This document shows positions 26,861 to 35,960 of a stretch of 64,000 nucleotides of DNA, piece by piece. Position 1 is the first letter of the stretch, and each line of letters starts with the position of its first letter. This DNA comes from Pseudoalteromonas byunsanensis. GTDB lineage: Bacteria > Pseudomonadota > Gammaproteobacteria > Enterobacterales > Alteromonadaceae. The stretch covers positions 1 through 64,000 of the forward strand of contig NZ_MNAN01000027.1 in NCBI RefSeq assembly GCF_001854475.1. Reading direction: 5' to 3'. The position numbers and the translations under genes were made by a program. Under the pieces are notes generated by a model. The model ran no database searches. It worked only from the letters and a program-made list of their open reading frames with translations, and was not told the origin of the DNA.

Positions 26861-29518
26861 CTAGAATTCCTCCCACTCCTCAGAGCTATCAGAAAACTTA
26901 TTACCAGCTGGCATCGACTTGTGCTCTAGCTTGTTGTCACTACTTTTTGTCTTTGGTCCCATGCCGACAGCAGGAGCCGCTGAAGACTGTGTTGGTAACA
27001 TAGAGTGTTCCTTATTATCTATCACAAAAAAGTGTAATAGCTTACGCATATCATTCGCTTGCTCCGCCATTGACTCACCAGCGGCAGATGCTTGTTCAAC
27101 TAAAGCAGCGTTCTGTTGTGTCATTTCGTCCATTTGGGCAACCGCTTTATTGACTTGCTCAATACCAGAACTTTGCTCAACTGACGCTTCTGCGATATCT
27201 GAAATCATTTCAGTAACGCGCTTCACCGAAGCAACTATATCTTTCAAGGTTGCACCAGACTCATTTACCAATAATGTACCATCTTCAACTTTGCCAACAC
27301 TGTCACGGATCAAATCTTTGATCTCTTTTGCTGCACCGGCAGAGCGCTGTGCCAAATTACGTACCTCACCTGCAACCACCGCAAAACCTCGACCTTGCTC
27401 TCCAGCTCTAGCGGCCTCCACCGCCGCATTCAAGGCTAATAGGTTGGTTTGGAAAGCTATTTCATCAATCACGCCGATAATATCAGCAATCTTTTTGCTT
27501 GATTCATTAATGGCTGACATACTCTCAACCGCTCTGCTTACAACTTCACCACCTTGGATGGCCTTATCACAAGTTTCTTCAGCAAGCCCATTTGCCACTT
27601 TTGCGTTATCTGCATTTTGTTTCACTGTACTTGTCATTTGCTCCATACTTGAAGCCGTTTCTTCTAGTGATGACGCCTGCTCTTCTGTACGTTGACTTAA
27701 GTCAGCATTACCTTGTGAAATCTCCTCAGCTCCACTGGCAACAAGACCTGCAGAGGAGCTAATCTTGTTAATAACTTCAGTGAGTTTGTCCGCTGTGCTA
27801 TTCGCATCACGCTTTAATTTCTCAAATGCCCCTTGATACTCACCTGTAATGCGACGAGTTAGATTACCATTGGCTAAGGCATCAAGCATTTGAGCGGTAT
27901 CTGAGACAGCATCATCAACTATGCTGACCAACTGGTTTAAGCCTTTTGTTAGACGTAAATAGAACCCTTCTTTTCCGTGTTCATCAAGACGAACTCCTAG
28001 ATCTCCACCTCCCGCAGATGCAACCAAATCATTCACTTCTTGTTCAATTGCAACTTCATCGGTTCTATCATCCCATTCCACAACAGTACCAATTCGCTCG
28101 CCGTCACTGATTATAGGGTTCGCCACTAAACCAAAGGTTCTACCACCAACTACTATTTCTGTGCTGTAGGCTGATGTTAATTTAGCAAGCATACCTCTTT
28201 GGTGTGCTGGATTTTTGTGGAACACATCTATGTTGGCACCGATAAGGTTATTTGCATCAAATTGAGGTAAGTCTTTGCGGATATCACGCTCCGCATTACG
28301 CATCATTCCTAATACGGCTTTGTTCATATAGACGATGTCATGATTGTGATTTGCAATCATGGTATTTGTAGCAACATTATCAAGCGCTCGTTTGACTCTC
28401 AGGTTTTCATATGCGTTTTCGCGCTCTTCTTGCTCCCTGATAAGTCTTTGTGTTTTGTCTTCCCACTCAACAACTGTACCTAAACGATTATTTTCCTCAT
28501 CGAACACTGGTGTTGCAATGAGCCCAAACGTAAACCCTGCCACTTCTATATCTGTATTGTATGTATTGGTTAAGCCTTCTAGCATTTTACGCTGATGACT
28601 TGGATTGGCATGAAATACATCTATACATTCACCAATAAGCTTCTTAGCATCAAAGTTAGGTAAAGCCTCACGAAGCTGAGCCTGATTATCACTTAGCATT
28701 TTCAAAACTGAATGATTGGCATAAACAATATTGCAATCCCCATCTGCGAGCATGACATTTGCTTGGCAGACATCCAACGCACTCGTGATCCTCGCATTAT
28801 TTGCAGCGAGCGTGGCTTGCTTCTGCTCAAAAGCCAGTTTCTCAGTAACATCTTTCCATTCTACCAATGTAGCAATACGTTCATTGTCAGAGTTAAATAC
28901 AGGAGTTGCAATCAAGTCAAATGTCAAACCAGCAACATTTATTTGCGTGGTATACACACGGTTAAGCGTTGCCAAAATACTTCTTTGATGGGCTGGGTTA
29001 TGGTGAAATTCGTCGATGTTAGTGCCCACCAAACTATCAACATTAAATTGGGGTAAACTCTCTTGTAATTTACTTTCGTTAGCCTTGAGCATCTTTTTAA
29101 CAGATTCATTCAAGTAAGTAATATTTAAGTTTGTGTCTGCCATCATAATATTTGCTTGGCAGGTATGAAGTGCATTCAACAAGCTCTCGATATGATCTTT
29201 ATCCTCAGTATGACCCGTGTCTACCGTATTAACTCGAGCAAGCTCAGGTAAAGCACTTAAATCTAGCCTCGACACCATATCTGGCTCGGTGAGCTGCAAA
29301 TAAGGTAATGCAGCATTCAAACATGCTAGCTTATTTGTTGCTGTATCAAGTACTCGCTTCAAGTACAGTATAGCGACCAACACTGCAACAACAGGAAAAC
29401 TGATAATTAAGCCGTTTTCAGCATTAATCGTTACGCCTAAAAATTGAAAAGTACCGATGATGACGGCCACCAGCACTACCCCAACAATTAACAACTTATT
29501 ATTGATATCACTTTGCAT
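26861..29518 (-). CDS. methyl-accepting chemotaxis protein with three tandem PAS repeats
   Basis: This 885-residue receptor has two membrane segments near its N-terminus (about 8-28 and 37-55) with almost no periplasmic loop, so sensing is cytoplasmic. Three PAS repeats follow at about 116-228, 247-359 and 377-489. The period is about 131 residues, and the repeats share NPxHQRxxL and VEWxDxT. A HAMP-like region (about 495-600) and a methyl-accepting domain with [20 protein letters not shown] complete it. The C-terminus is EEWEEF, a CheR/CheB docking tail. The gene lies in the chemosensory operon between cheW and cheR. No PAS cofactor ligand can be assigned with certainty. Confidence 0.93.
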   Translation of the reverse strand: MQSDINNKLLIVGVVLVAVIIGTFQFLGVTINAENGLIISFPVVAVLVAILYLKRVLDTATNKLACLNAALPYLQLTEPDMVSRLDLSALPELARVNTVDTGHTEDKDHIESLLNALHTCQANIMMADTNLNITYLNESVKKMLKANESKLQESLPQFNVDSLVGTNIDEFHHNPAHQRSILATLNRVYTTQINVAGLTFDLIATPVFNSDNERIATLVEWKDVTEKLAFEQKQATLAANNARITSALDVCQANVMLADGDCNIVYANHSVLKMLSDNQAQLREALPNFDAKKLIGECIDVFHANPSHQRKMLEGLTNTYNTDIEVAGFTFGLIATPVFDEENNRLGTVVEWEDKTQRLIREQEERENAYENLRVKRALDNVATNTMIANHNHDIVYMNKAVLGMMRNAERDIRKDLPQFDANNLIGANIDVFHKNPAHQRGMLAKLTSAYSTEIVVGGRTFGLVANPIISDGERIGTVVEWDDRTDEVAIEQEVNDLVASAGGGDLGVRLDEHGKEGFYLRLTKGLNQLVSIVDDAVSDTAQMLDALANGNLTRRITGEYQGAFEKLKRDANSTADKLTEVINKISSSAGLVASGAEEISQGNADLSQRTEEQASSLEETASSMEQMTSTVKQNADNAKVANGLAEETCDKAIQGGEVVSRAVESMSAINESSKKIADIIGVIDEIAFQTNLLALNAAVEAARAGEQGRGFAVVAGEVRNLAQRSAGAAKEIKDLIRDSVGKVEDGTLLVNESGATLKDIVASVKRVTEMISDIAEASVEQSSGIEQVNKAVAQMDEMTQQNAALVEQASAAGESMAEQANDMRKLLHFFVIDNKEHSMLPTQSSAAPAVGMGPKTKSSDNKLEHKSMPAGNKFSDSSEEWEEF

Positions 29519-29540
29519 GCTTTCACCTTTTCCGTTATTC

Positions 29541-30047
29541 CTAACTTTGCGCGACTTGTTTTGAGTTTAGGTCTAGTACTTTTGCTAAGTTAAGCAACAC
29601 AACCATTTTTTCACCTACATTAACGAGTCCATCTACATATTGCCCGTTATCTGAATCTTGAAAATCCGGCACATCTTTTGCCTTCTCTTGCGAAATGCTA
29701 TACACATCTGATACGGCATCAACTACCAATCCCATAACCTTTTGCTGTTCCCTGATTTGTACTGAAACAACAATTACAACCGTCAATGGACCATAGCTAA
29801 TACTCTGTATTCCGAATCTCAACCTTAAATCTATGATTGGCACGATCGTGCCGCGTAAATTGATTGCCCCCTTAACAAAGTTAGGGGAGTTTGGGATGGC
29901 TGTTACATCTTCCCAGCCCCGAATTTCTTGCACAGCCAAAATATCTAAACCATATTCTTCATCAGCCATCATGAATGTTAGATATTGATTCTCATCTTGC
30001 TGCTTTCTCAAATTTAGCTGATGATTTAAATCCTTTTGTTCACTCAT
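29541..30047 (-). CDS. cheW: chemotaxis coupling protein CheW
   Basis: This 168-residue SH3-like coupling protein contains FVKGAINLRGTIVPIIDLRL, the CheW signature, and bridges receptor tips to CheA. Its ATG overlaps the cheA stop as TAATG. Some related accessory operons carry two cheW genes; this one has one. Confidence 0.95.
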   Translation of the reverse strand: MSEQKDLNHQLNLRKQQDENQYLTFMMADEEYGLDILAVQEIRGWEDVTAIPNSPNFVKGAINLRGTIVPIIDLRLRFGIQSISYGPLTVVIVVSVQIREQQKVMGLVVDAVSDVYSISQEKAKDVPDFQDSDNGQYVDGLVNVGEKMVVLLNLAKVLDLNSKQVAQS

Positions 30048-32134
30048 TAAGCCACCTCATTACTATGTTGTTCCACTAGCAACTCTTGTGACCCTGGACG
30101 TTTTAATCCACTTAGTTTTATTAAGCCTGATATATCAACTATCAATGAGACTCGGCCATCACCCAATATCGTGGCACCCGATATACCATCAACTTTTTGA
30201 TAGTTGGCTTCTAGGCTTTTAATCACAACCTGCTGTTGTGCTAGTAAATCATCCACCAATAAACCGACTTTGTGATTATCACTTTCAACCACCACCAGCA
30301 GTGTTTTATCCAACTCCTCTATCGCGCCCTGATGATTCAAGATCTCATATAAACGGAGGATCGGAATATACTCATCTCGCAGTCTAAGTACATCAAGATC
30401 TTTACCGACTCGACTCACTTTGCTGATATCTATTTGCAGCGATTCAACAATAGATATCAGTGGAATGATATAGGTATGCTGTGCAACTTGGACAAGCTGA
30501 CCGTCAAGGATAGCCAACGTCAGCGGCAATCGAATAGTGAAAGTAGATCCAACTCCACGCGCTGACGACACTTCAACAGATCCGTTCAAGGCTTGAATAT
30601 TTCGTCTGACAACATCCATGCCTACACCACGTCCTGAAATATCGCTTACTTCATCTGCCGTAGAAAAACCTGGCATGAATATCAGTTCATTTATTTCATC
30701 GCTACTGAGTTCTTCATGCGCTTGTATGAGTCCATTATCAATAGCCTTTTGTCGGATCTTCTCTGTATTTAGACCCTGACCATCATCCATAATTTCAATC
30801 ACAATATTCCCCCCTTGATGGAACGCATTAAGCGTCACAGTACCCACAGGGTCTTTTCCCGCTGCAATTCGCTGCTCGGGTATTTCTAAGCCATGATCTA
30901 GAGAATTTCGAACTAAATGAACCATAGGATCGGATATCTTCTCCATGACTGTTTTGTCTAACTCTGTTTGCTCACCAAGTAACTTCAGCTCCACCTGCTT
31001 GTTAAGTTTTTGCGAAATATCTCTTACAAGACGTGGAAATCGACTGAACACAAAGCTAATTGGTAACATTCTGATCCGCATTACATTCTCTTGTAAATCG
31101 CGGGTATTATGGGCCAACTGCGCAAGCCCTTCTTGTAAGGCTGTAATTGTCGACTCGGTAATTTCTTGCTCACCTATCTGACTCAACATGGCCTGTGTGA
31201 TTACCAATTCACCTACCATGTTGATCAATGAATCAACTTTATCTATCCCAACTCGGATAGAATTAGATGTGGAAGAGTCGCTACTCTTTTTACTTTCTGC
31301 TTTTTTTACGAGCTCTTTGTTAGTAGCGGGCGATGATCCAGTTGCAGCTGTTGGAGTTGGAGTTTTATGCACTGACTGCTGTTCACTTTCTTCAGATACA
31401 GCCCCTCTCTCACCTTCAAAAATACCGCCACACACTCCAATGGTGATTTCGGCATCATCTTCTACCCACTCGAATATTTCCTCAATGGCCCTTTGCTCTT
31501 TATCCGTTGTTAAAAAAAAGCGCCAACTTAAAAAACACTCATCAGGGTGCAATTGGTGAATATCCGGCACAGCATCATAAAATGCTTTTGTTTCAATATC
31601 TCCAAGCTCTCCTAGCTCACTGATCATAAACAGCGGCTCATTTCCTGTTTTAAAAAGATGAGGCTTAGGTTTGAAATCAATTTGATACGTATTAAGTGTT
31701 ACTTCTGCTGCTGCACTCGAGGAGTCATCTGATACTGAAGCACTTTGCATACCAAGAATGGCCTCAAATTTCCCCCGTAATGCATCAGCTTCTTCCAGAT
31801 CTGGGGTTTCTTCAGCTTGCAGTGCTCTGAGCAATGTTCGTAAACAATCAACTGATTTAAGCAATAAATTTACATACTCGGTAGTCAGATCCCGTTGCCC
31901 ATCGCGGATTTGATCCAAAAGAGTTTCAAGTACATGAGTAAAATCAGAAACAGATGTAAAGCCAAACGTACCACTGCCCCCTTTAATTGAATGGGCTGCC
32001 CTAAAAATAGTGTTTATTGTCTCTTTATCTTCAGTGCCTGGTTCTAAATTTAAAAGCTCAGACTCCATTGCGTCCAAACCTTCAAAACTTTCTTCAAAAA
32101 AAACCTCAAAAAACTGGCTCAGATCGATACTCAT
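30047..32134 (-). CDS. cheA: chemotaxis histidine kinase CheA
   Basis: This 695-residue kinase has an HPt domain with phosphoacceptor H48 (AAHSIKGGSGTFGF). An 85-residue module beginning TYQIDFKPKPHLF sits in place of a classical P2 domain and is followed by a low-complexity Thr/Ser/Lys linker. Then come the dimerisation helices, an ATPase domain (VRNSLDHGLE, GRGVGMDVVRRNI) and a CheW-like domain. It phosphorylates the operon's CheY and CheB. The P2-like substitution is common in accessory (non-E. coli-type) systems. Confidence 0.95.
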   Translation of the reverse strand: MSIDLSQFFEVFFEESFEGLDAMESELLNLEPGTEDKETINTIFRAAHSIKGGSGTFGFTSVSDFTHVLETLLDQIRDGQRDLTTEYVNLLLKSVDCLRTLLRALQAEETPDLEEADALRGKFEAILGMQSASVSDDSSSAAAEVTLNTYQIDFKPKPHLFKTGNEPLFMISELGELGDIETKAFYDAVPDIHQLHPDECFLSWRFFLTTDKEQRAIEEIFEWVEDDAEITIGVCGGIFEGERGAVSEESEQQSVHKTPTPTAATGSSPATNKELVKKAESKKSSDSSTSNSIRVGIDKVDSLINMVGELVITQAMLSQIGEQEITESTITALQEGLAQLAHNTRDLQENVMRIRMLPISFVFSRFPRLVRDISQKLNKQVELKLLGEQTELDKTVMEKISDPMVHLVRNSLDHGLEIPEQRIAAGKDPVGTVTLNAFHQGGNIVIEIMDDGQGLNTEKIRQKAIDNGLIQAHEELSSDEINELIFMPGFSTADEVSDISGRGVGMDVVRRNIQALNGSVEVSSARGVGSTFTIRLPLTLAILDGQLVQVAQHTYIIPLISIVESLQIDISKVSRVGKDLDVLRLRDEYIPILRLYEILNHQGAIEELDKTLLVVVESDNHKVGLLVDDLLAQQQVVIKSLEANYQKVDGISGATILGDGRVSLIVDISGLIKLSGLKRPGSQELLVEQHSNEVA

Positions 32135-32151
32135 AAACCCAGCTCCTCAGT

Positions 32152-32514
32152 TTAGCGAATTACTTTTTTTAACACCGCTAATAACTGCTCGGGATTAAAC
32201 GGCTTTACTATCCAACCTGTAGCACCAGCGGCTTTGCCCTCTGTTTTTTTGTCTAGGCCAGATTCAGTAGTAAGCATTAGTAAAGGAGTAAATTTATAGT
32301 TAGGTAAGTTGCGCAACTCTCTAATCAAAGTGATACCATCCATGACTGGCATGTTCACATCTGAGATCACAGCATCAAAGCCCTGTTGTTTTGCAATACT
32401 GAGCGCTTCGCTACCATCGCGAGCTTCGGTTACATCAAACCCCGCCTTCTTAAGTGTAAAGCCAACCATTTGTCTCATTGATGCTGAATCATCTACTGCC
32501 AAAATTTTCTTCAT
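32152..32514 (-). CDS. cheY: single-domain response regulator CheY
   Basis: This 120-residue receiver domain has an N-terminal acidic pair (VDDS), phosphoacceptor D52 (VISDVNMPVMDG) and the conserved lysine in WIVKPFNPEQL. Its place between the STAS gene and cheA makes it the output or sink of this pathway. Whether it drives the flagellar motor or another output is not visible. Confidence 0.93.
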   Translation of the reverse strand: MKKILAVDDSASMRQMVGFTLKKAGFDVTEARDGSEALSIAKQQGFDAVISDVNMPVMDGITLIRELRNLPNYKFTPLLMLTTESGLDKKTEGKAAGATGWIVKPFNPEQLLAVLKKVIR

Positions 32515-32523
32515 ACCAACCCC

Positions 32524-32796
32524 TTAATTTGTACCATCCAGAGCTAAAAATTCCGTTAAACCAAGTTCTTCCACTGCATGAGAGAGGGCTTGACTCTGTC
32601 CATGCCATAGTATTTTGTGGCTGACTGTAAAAAGGTGCTTTTGCAATGCGCAAAGCAACTGGATTGATGCTGTATCAATACGGCTTACATCAGATACATC
32701 GACACATACATCCTGATCAGTCTCTAATTCCTGAAGTAGTTGCTGATGCAGTTCTTCGACCTGACTAACAGCTAATTCTGAAGGAAGTTTTAACAT
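32524..32796 (-). CDS. STAS-domain protein heading the chemosensory operon
   Basis: This 90-residue protein is a single STAS domain. SDVSRIDTASIQLLCAL is the phosphorylatable loop region of anti-sigma-antagonist-like proteins. It is the first gene of the operon, with cheY 9 bases downstream. STAS proteins recur at this place in accessory chemosensory clusters, but their role is unproven. Confidence 0.85.
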   Translation of the reverse strand: MLKLPSELAVSQVEELHQQLLQELETDQDVCVDVSDVSRIDTASIQLLCALQKHLFTVSHKILWHGQSQALSHAVEELGLTEFLALDGTN

Positions 32797-32912
32797 ATGT
32801 GGGCACAGTTCTGATTTATATACTCATAAATTTAGCTTAGACGCTGATCACGAAAAAGCCATAAAACTTGCGACAAGAAAGACAAATTAATGAAGGTGTT
32901 AGGAAAAGTATG

Positions 32913-32931
32913 TGGTGGCAATGCGCCACCA
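32913..32931 (-). terminator. hairpin terminator of the cox/heme operon
   Basis: A perfect 7 bp stem (TGGTGGC at 32913-32919 with GCCACCA at 32925-32931) lies just after the sco1 stop. On the minus strand it is followed by ACATACTTTTCC, a weak T tract. It separates the cox operon from the che operon promoter region. Confidence 0.65.
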
Positions 32932-32935
32932 TCAA

Positions 32936-33538
32936 TTACTCAGCATATTGCGAGGCAACTATTTTGAAATCCTCAACTATTAAATCACTATTAATCAATG
33001 GGACTTCATTAGGCAAAAACTGTGCTTTAAAGATAGCACTTAACGCTCCACTTGGATTTATCAAGGCAACTGATGCACTATGGTCTACATAATAGTCTTT
33101 ACTATCACTATTATTAATAGCGTAGATTAATCCCATATTTCTTACTAATGGAAACAGTTGAACATGGTCATTACTCAATGCTTTGAAATCACCATTAAAA
33201 TAATCGATATACGCTTTGCGCTTTTGAACATCATCTCTTTTGGGATCGACCGAAATAAACCAGACATCGATAGGATAAAAGCTTTTCAGTTGTTCATAGA
33301 CATTTGTAAGTTTTGCCAGTGTCATAGGGCAAATATCTGGACAATGGGTATACCCTAAAAAGACTAAAGTCCACTGTCCCATTAAAGCTTGCTCTGTGAC
33401 CAAGTTGCTGTTTTGATCATATAACTCGAAATTGGAAAGTACTTTTGCTTGTTGATAATGAAGTGTATGCTCAGACACCTCGACAGGCTCTGAGCATGAT
33501 ACCAAAAACATTAATATAGCAGCCCAACAAGCCCTCAT
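32936..33538 (-). CDS. Sco1/SenC copper chaperone lipoprotein
   Basis: This 200-residue protein has a lipoprotein signal (FLVSC, lipidated C15). Its thioredoxin-like domain holds the copper ligands C66 and C70 (THCPDICPM) and H153 (VDHSAS). It loads the CuA centre of oxidase subunit II in the periplasm. The ATG at 33538 overlaps the ctaB stop as TAATG, with GGTGG as ribosome site in the ctaB 3' end; the ATG at 33550 has no such site. Confidence 0.92.
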   Translation of the reverse strand: MRACWAAILMFLVSCSEPVEVSEHTLHYQQAKVLSNFELYDQNSNLVTEQALMGQWTLVFLGYTHCPDICPMTLAKLTNVYEQLKSFYPIDVWFISVDPKRDDVQKRKAYIDYFNGDFKALSNDHVQLFPLVRNMGLIYAINNSDSKDYYVDHSASVALINPSGALSAIFKAQFLPNEVPLINSDLIVEDFKIVASQYAE

Positions 33539-34440
33539 TACATCCACCATTTATCAATAAATAACGCTACGAATAGTATCAGTAAATAACTGATAGAAAA
33601 ACGAAAAAGCGCCATAGCCCGTTGCTCACATTGATGCAAATACAGGTTAATACTTTTGCCGACAAATAAGACATTAAGTACCACAGCGGACAGCAAATAA
33701 ATCCACCCTGACATACCAATTAAGTAGGGCAGCATACATACTATCGCCAATAAAACGCTATAGGCGATAATGCAAAGCTTTGTAAATGCTACACCGTGGG
33801 TAACTGGCAACATGGGAATGTTAGCTCTTTGATAGTCATTCTTTCTAGCTATTGCTAATGCCCAAAAGTGTGGAGGTGTCCATGTAAAAATTATCATCAC
33901 CAACAACCATGGTGGCGCACTTAAACTCCCTGTCTCGCTGACCCAGCCTAATAACGGTGGCATAGCACCAGCTAAGCCCCCAATCACAATATTTTGCGGT
34001 GTGGCCCGTTTAAGGAATAGGGTATATACCACCGCATATCCAACCAGCGCCCCAAGTGTTAATAAAGTACACAGCAAATTACTCCAAATCAGCAGTAATG
34101 CACAACCAATCACCGCAATAATAAAGGCAAATATCAATGCTGAACCAATGCTGAGCTGTGAGGTTGCAATTGGGCGGTGGCGTGTACGTGCCATTTTTTT
34201 ATCAATTTCTCTATCTACGACATGATTCACCGCAGCAGCAGAGGCTGAAAGCAAACCAATTCCCAATAAGCTCATCATCTGTGCGAGCCAACCACGCTGC
34301 ATATCTGGAGCCAAAGCGATGCCAATCCATGCTGTTAGTACCAGCATAAGCACAACTTTGATCTTACAGATTTCTAAATAGTTACTTAGAGTCAGTTTAG
34401 AGGCCAAGTGCCACTTTTGAGATAATTCTAATACAGTCAT
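33538..34440 (-). CDS. ctaB: protoheme IX farnesyltransferase CtaB
   Basis: This 300-residue polytopic membrane prenyltransferase has NHVVDREIDKKMARTRHRP, the DxxxD-type prenyl-diphosphate motif, and about nine membrane segments. It turns heme B to heme O using farnesyl diphosphate, which CtaA then oxidises to heme A. The ATG at 34440 overlaps the ctaA stop as ATGA and has AAGGAG 7 bases upstream; a longer frame to 34476 would start inside ctaA. Confidence 0.95.
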   Translation of the reverse strand: MTVLELSQKWHLASKLTLSNYLEICKIKVVLMLVLTAWIGIALAPDMQRGWLAQMMSLLGIGLLSASAAAVNHVVDREIDKKMARTRHRPIATSQLSIGSALIFAFIIAVIGCALLLIWSNLLCTLLTLGALVGYAVVYTLFLKRATPQNIVIGGLAGAMPPLLGWVSETGSLSAPPWLLVMIIFTWTPPHFWALAIARKNDYQRANIPMLPVTHGVAFTKLCIIAYSVLLAIVCMLPYLIGMSGWIYLLSAVVLNVLFVGKSINLYLHQCEQRAMALFRFSISYLLILFVALFIDKWWM

Positions 34441-35450
34441 ATTGTAGCTCCTTGTTTTGCAGCTAATAAAAAGCATAATCTAACCATGCTCAGTAATAGC
34501 AACGCGGCCATCACATTATGAAAAAGAGTAAGTAGTAGTGGAAACTGTAAATGTACTATCAACCCCCCTAGGAAAAGCTGTGCAAAAAGCACACAAAACA
34601 CTAAAATAACGGCACTTTTTATCTTAGAACAGCTCTGTGCTCTATATATTTTCCAACCAACCCAAACAATGGTAAGCGCCGTAACCATCGCCCATAGACG
34701 GTGGATAAAGTGAATAGATAATCTAGTTTCAAATGGCAACACACCGAATTCGTAGTTGCTTTGCCCTACAGGTAAGTGAAATAAACTCTCGATGGAGAAA
34801 AGCTCTATGTTGCTACACACTGGTAATCCAGAGCAGTGAGGGGCAGCATAATTTGCAGCAACCCATCCACCTAGGGCAATTTGGATCACTAGTACAATCA
34901 ATGCACCTATCGACAACAAAAAGTGTGAAGAATTGGCAGCTGCGGCGATGTTAGACGGTTGATGAACGCGCAAATACATAAGTACCAACAGAGCTAAAAT
35001 TGTAAACCCGCCTAATAAATGTCCCATCACAACAAATGGTTGAAGGTTCATGGTAACCGTCCACATACCCAGCATCCCCTGAAATAGCACCATCACCATC
35101 AATAGTAACGAATGCTTCAAAGGCACGGCGGCATCATTGCTGCTCATATTCCTTCGCTGCCTAAAAGCGACAACACACAAAACCACAATCATTAACCCCA
35201 ACAACGACGCAAAGTAGCGATGTATCATTTCGATCCAGGCCTTTTTTGGCTCTACTTGGGCATTTGGAAAGTTCTTTTCTACAACAGATAATTCATGAGA
35301 CTCATTCGGCACAGTTAAAAATCCGTAGCAACCCGGCCAATCAGGGCAACCCAACCCAGCATTACTTAGACGCGTGTATGCGCCCAGCGATACCACTAAC
35401 AAAGCAAGCGTACACGCTGCTAAAATAAGTAACTTATATCCTTTATTCAT
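34437..35450 (-). CDS. ctaA: heme A synthase CtaA
   Basis: This 337-residue, roughly eight-helix membrane protein has the N-terminal YTRLSNAGLGCPDWPGCYG and the internal duplicate GAYAA-like segment with conserved His (MIHRYFA, FIHRLWA). It oxidises heme O to heme A. It is coupled to ctaB by a 4-base overlap and follows the Sco-like gene by 9 bases. Confidence 0.95.
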   Translation of the reverse strand: MNKGYKLLILAACTLALLVVSLGAYTRLSNAGLGCPDWPGCYGFLTVPNESHELSVVEKNFPNAQVEPKKAWIEMIHRYFASLLGLMIVVLCVVAFRQRRNMSSNDAAVPLKHSLLLMVMVLFQGMLGMWTVTMNLQPFVVMGHLLGGFTILALLVLMYLRVHQPSNIAAAANSSHFLLSIGALIVLVIQIALGGWVAANYAAPHCSGLPVCSNIELFSIESLFHLPVGQSNYEFGVLPFETRLSIHFIHRLWAMVTALTIVWVGWKIYRAQSCSKIKSAVILVFCVLFAQLFLGGLIVHLQFPLLLTLFHNVMAALLLLSMVRLCFLLAAKQGATI

Positions 35451-35459
35451 TTAGACTCC

Positions 35460-35960
35460 TTAGCTACTACGCGCATATTTCAATAGTTTTTTTAAATCTT
35501 TAAGTAAACCTTTTTGCTCAAGTCGATTTTTTTCTTCATCTTGGTAATACTGATATTGCAATACCATAAGCCCACGGTGGTCTATCAAATAAAGATGTGC
35601 TTCTGGTAGTTCTTCTTCCAATTGGTAGCTTTGGTATTGGCTAAGAGCTGTTACTTCATGGCTGCGATTTAGTACAGCAAGGCCTACATGTTTTTGATGC
35701 TTACCAAGTGCTGTGTATAAATTTTGCAACGCACTTAATTGAGCCTCACATGCATTTAGACAAGAGTCCGGCGCATTGATAGCTATAGTCCACAACTCAC
35801 TGTTTTGAACATGCCAACTCGGTACACGTACCTCCGATTGTAAAAATTGTCCATGATTGGTTGTGTGCTCTGGTAACCATTCCAACTTTACCGCTGTATA
35901 GGCAAGTGCCAAAGGCACGACACAGCAACCAATAAATACACCTAAAGGTTTTGAAATCAT
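35460..35960 (-). CDS. Sco-like cox operon protein of unknown function
   Basis: This 166-residue protein has one membrane segment (about 6-25) and a periplasmic domain. C67-x3-C71 (DSCLNAC) lies in the position of the Sco CxxxC pair, and H122 stands just before a LIDHRG strand much as in Sco. It is much shorter than Sco1, and its identity as a thiol or copper protein is inferred. The ATG at 35960 overlaps the surf1 stop as ATGA and has AGGAG upstream. The gene fills the position of PA0111-type hypothetical genes in pseudomonad cox operons. Confidence 0.75.
   Translation of the reverse strand: MISKPLGVFIGCCVVPLALAYTAVKLEWLPEHTTNHGQFLQSEVRVPSWHVQNSELWTIAINAPDSCLNACEAQLSALQNLYTALGKHQKHVGLAVLNRSHEVTALSQYQSYQLEEELPEAHLYLIDHRGLMVLQYQYYQDEEKNRLEQKGLLKDLKKLLKYARSS

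Noticed and set aside
26919..27695. A 258-codon open frame on the plus strand inside the chemoreceptor gene
   Set aside because: It is antisense to the conserved methyl-accepting domain and has no ribosome site or recognisable motif; alanine/serine-rich antisense frames are common across such domains.
32797..32912. A sigma-28-type promoter for the chemosensory operon
   Set aside because: The best GCAAGTTT and GTGATCAG pair has wrong spacing and too many mismatches.
34441..34476. A 12-codon N-terminal extension of CtaB
   Set aside because: It lies inside ctaA; the ATG at 34440 has AAGGAG and an ATGA overlap.
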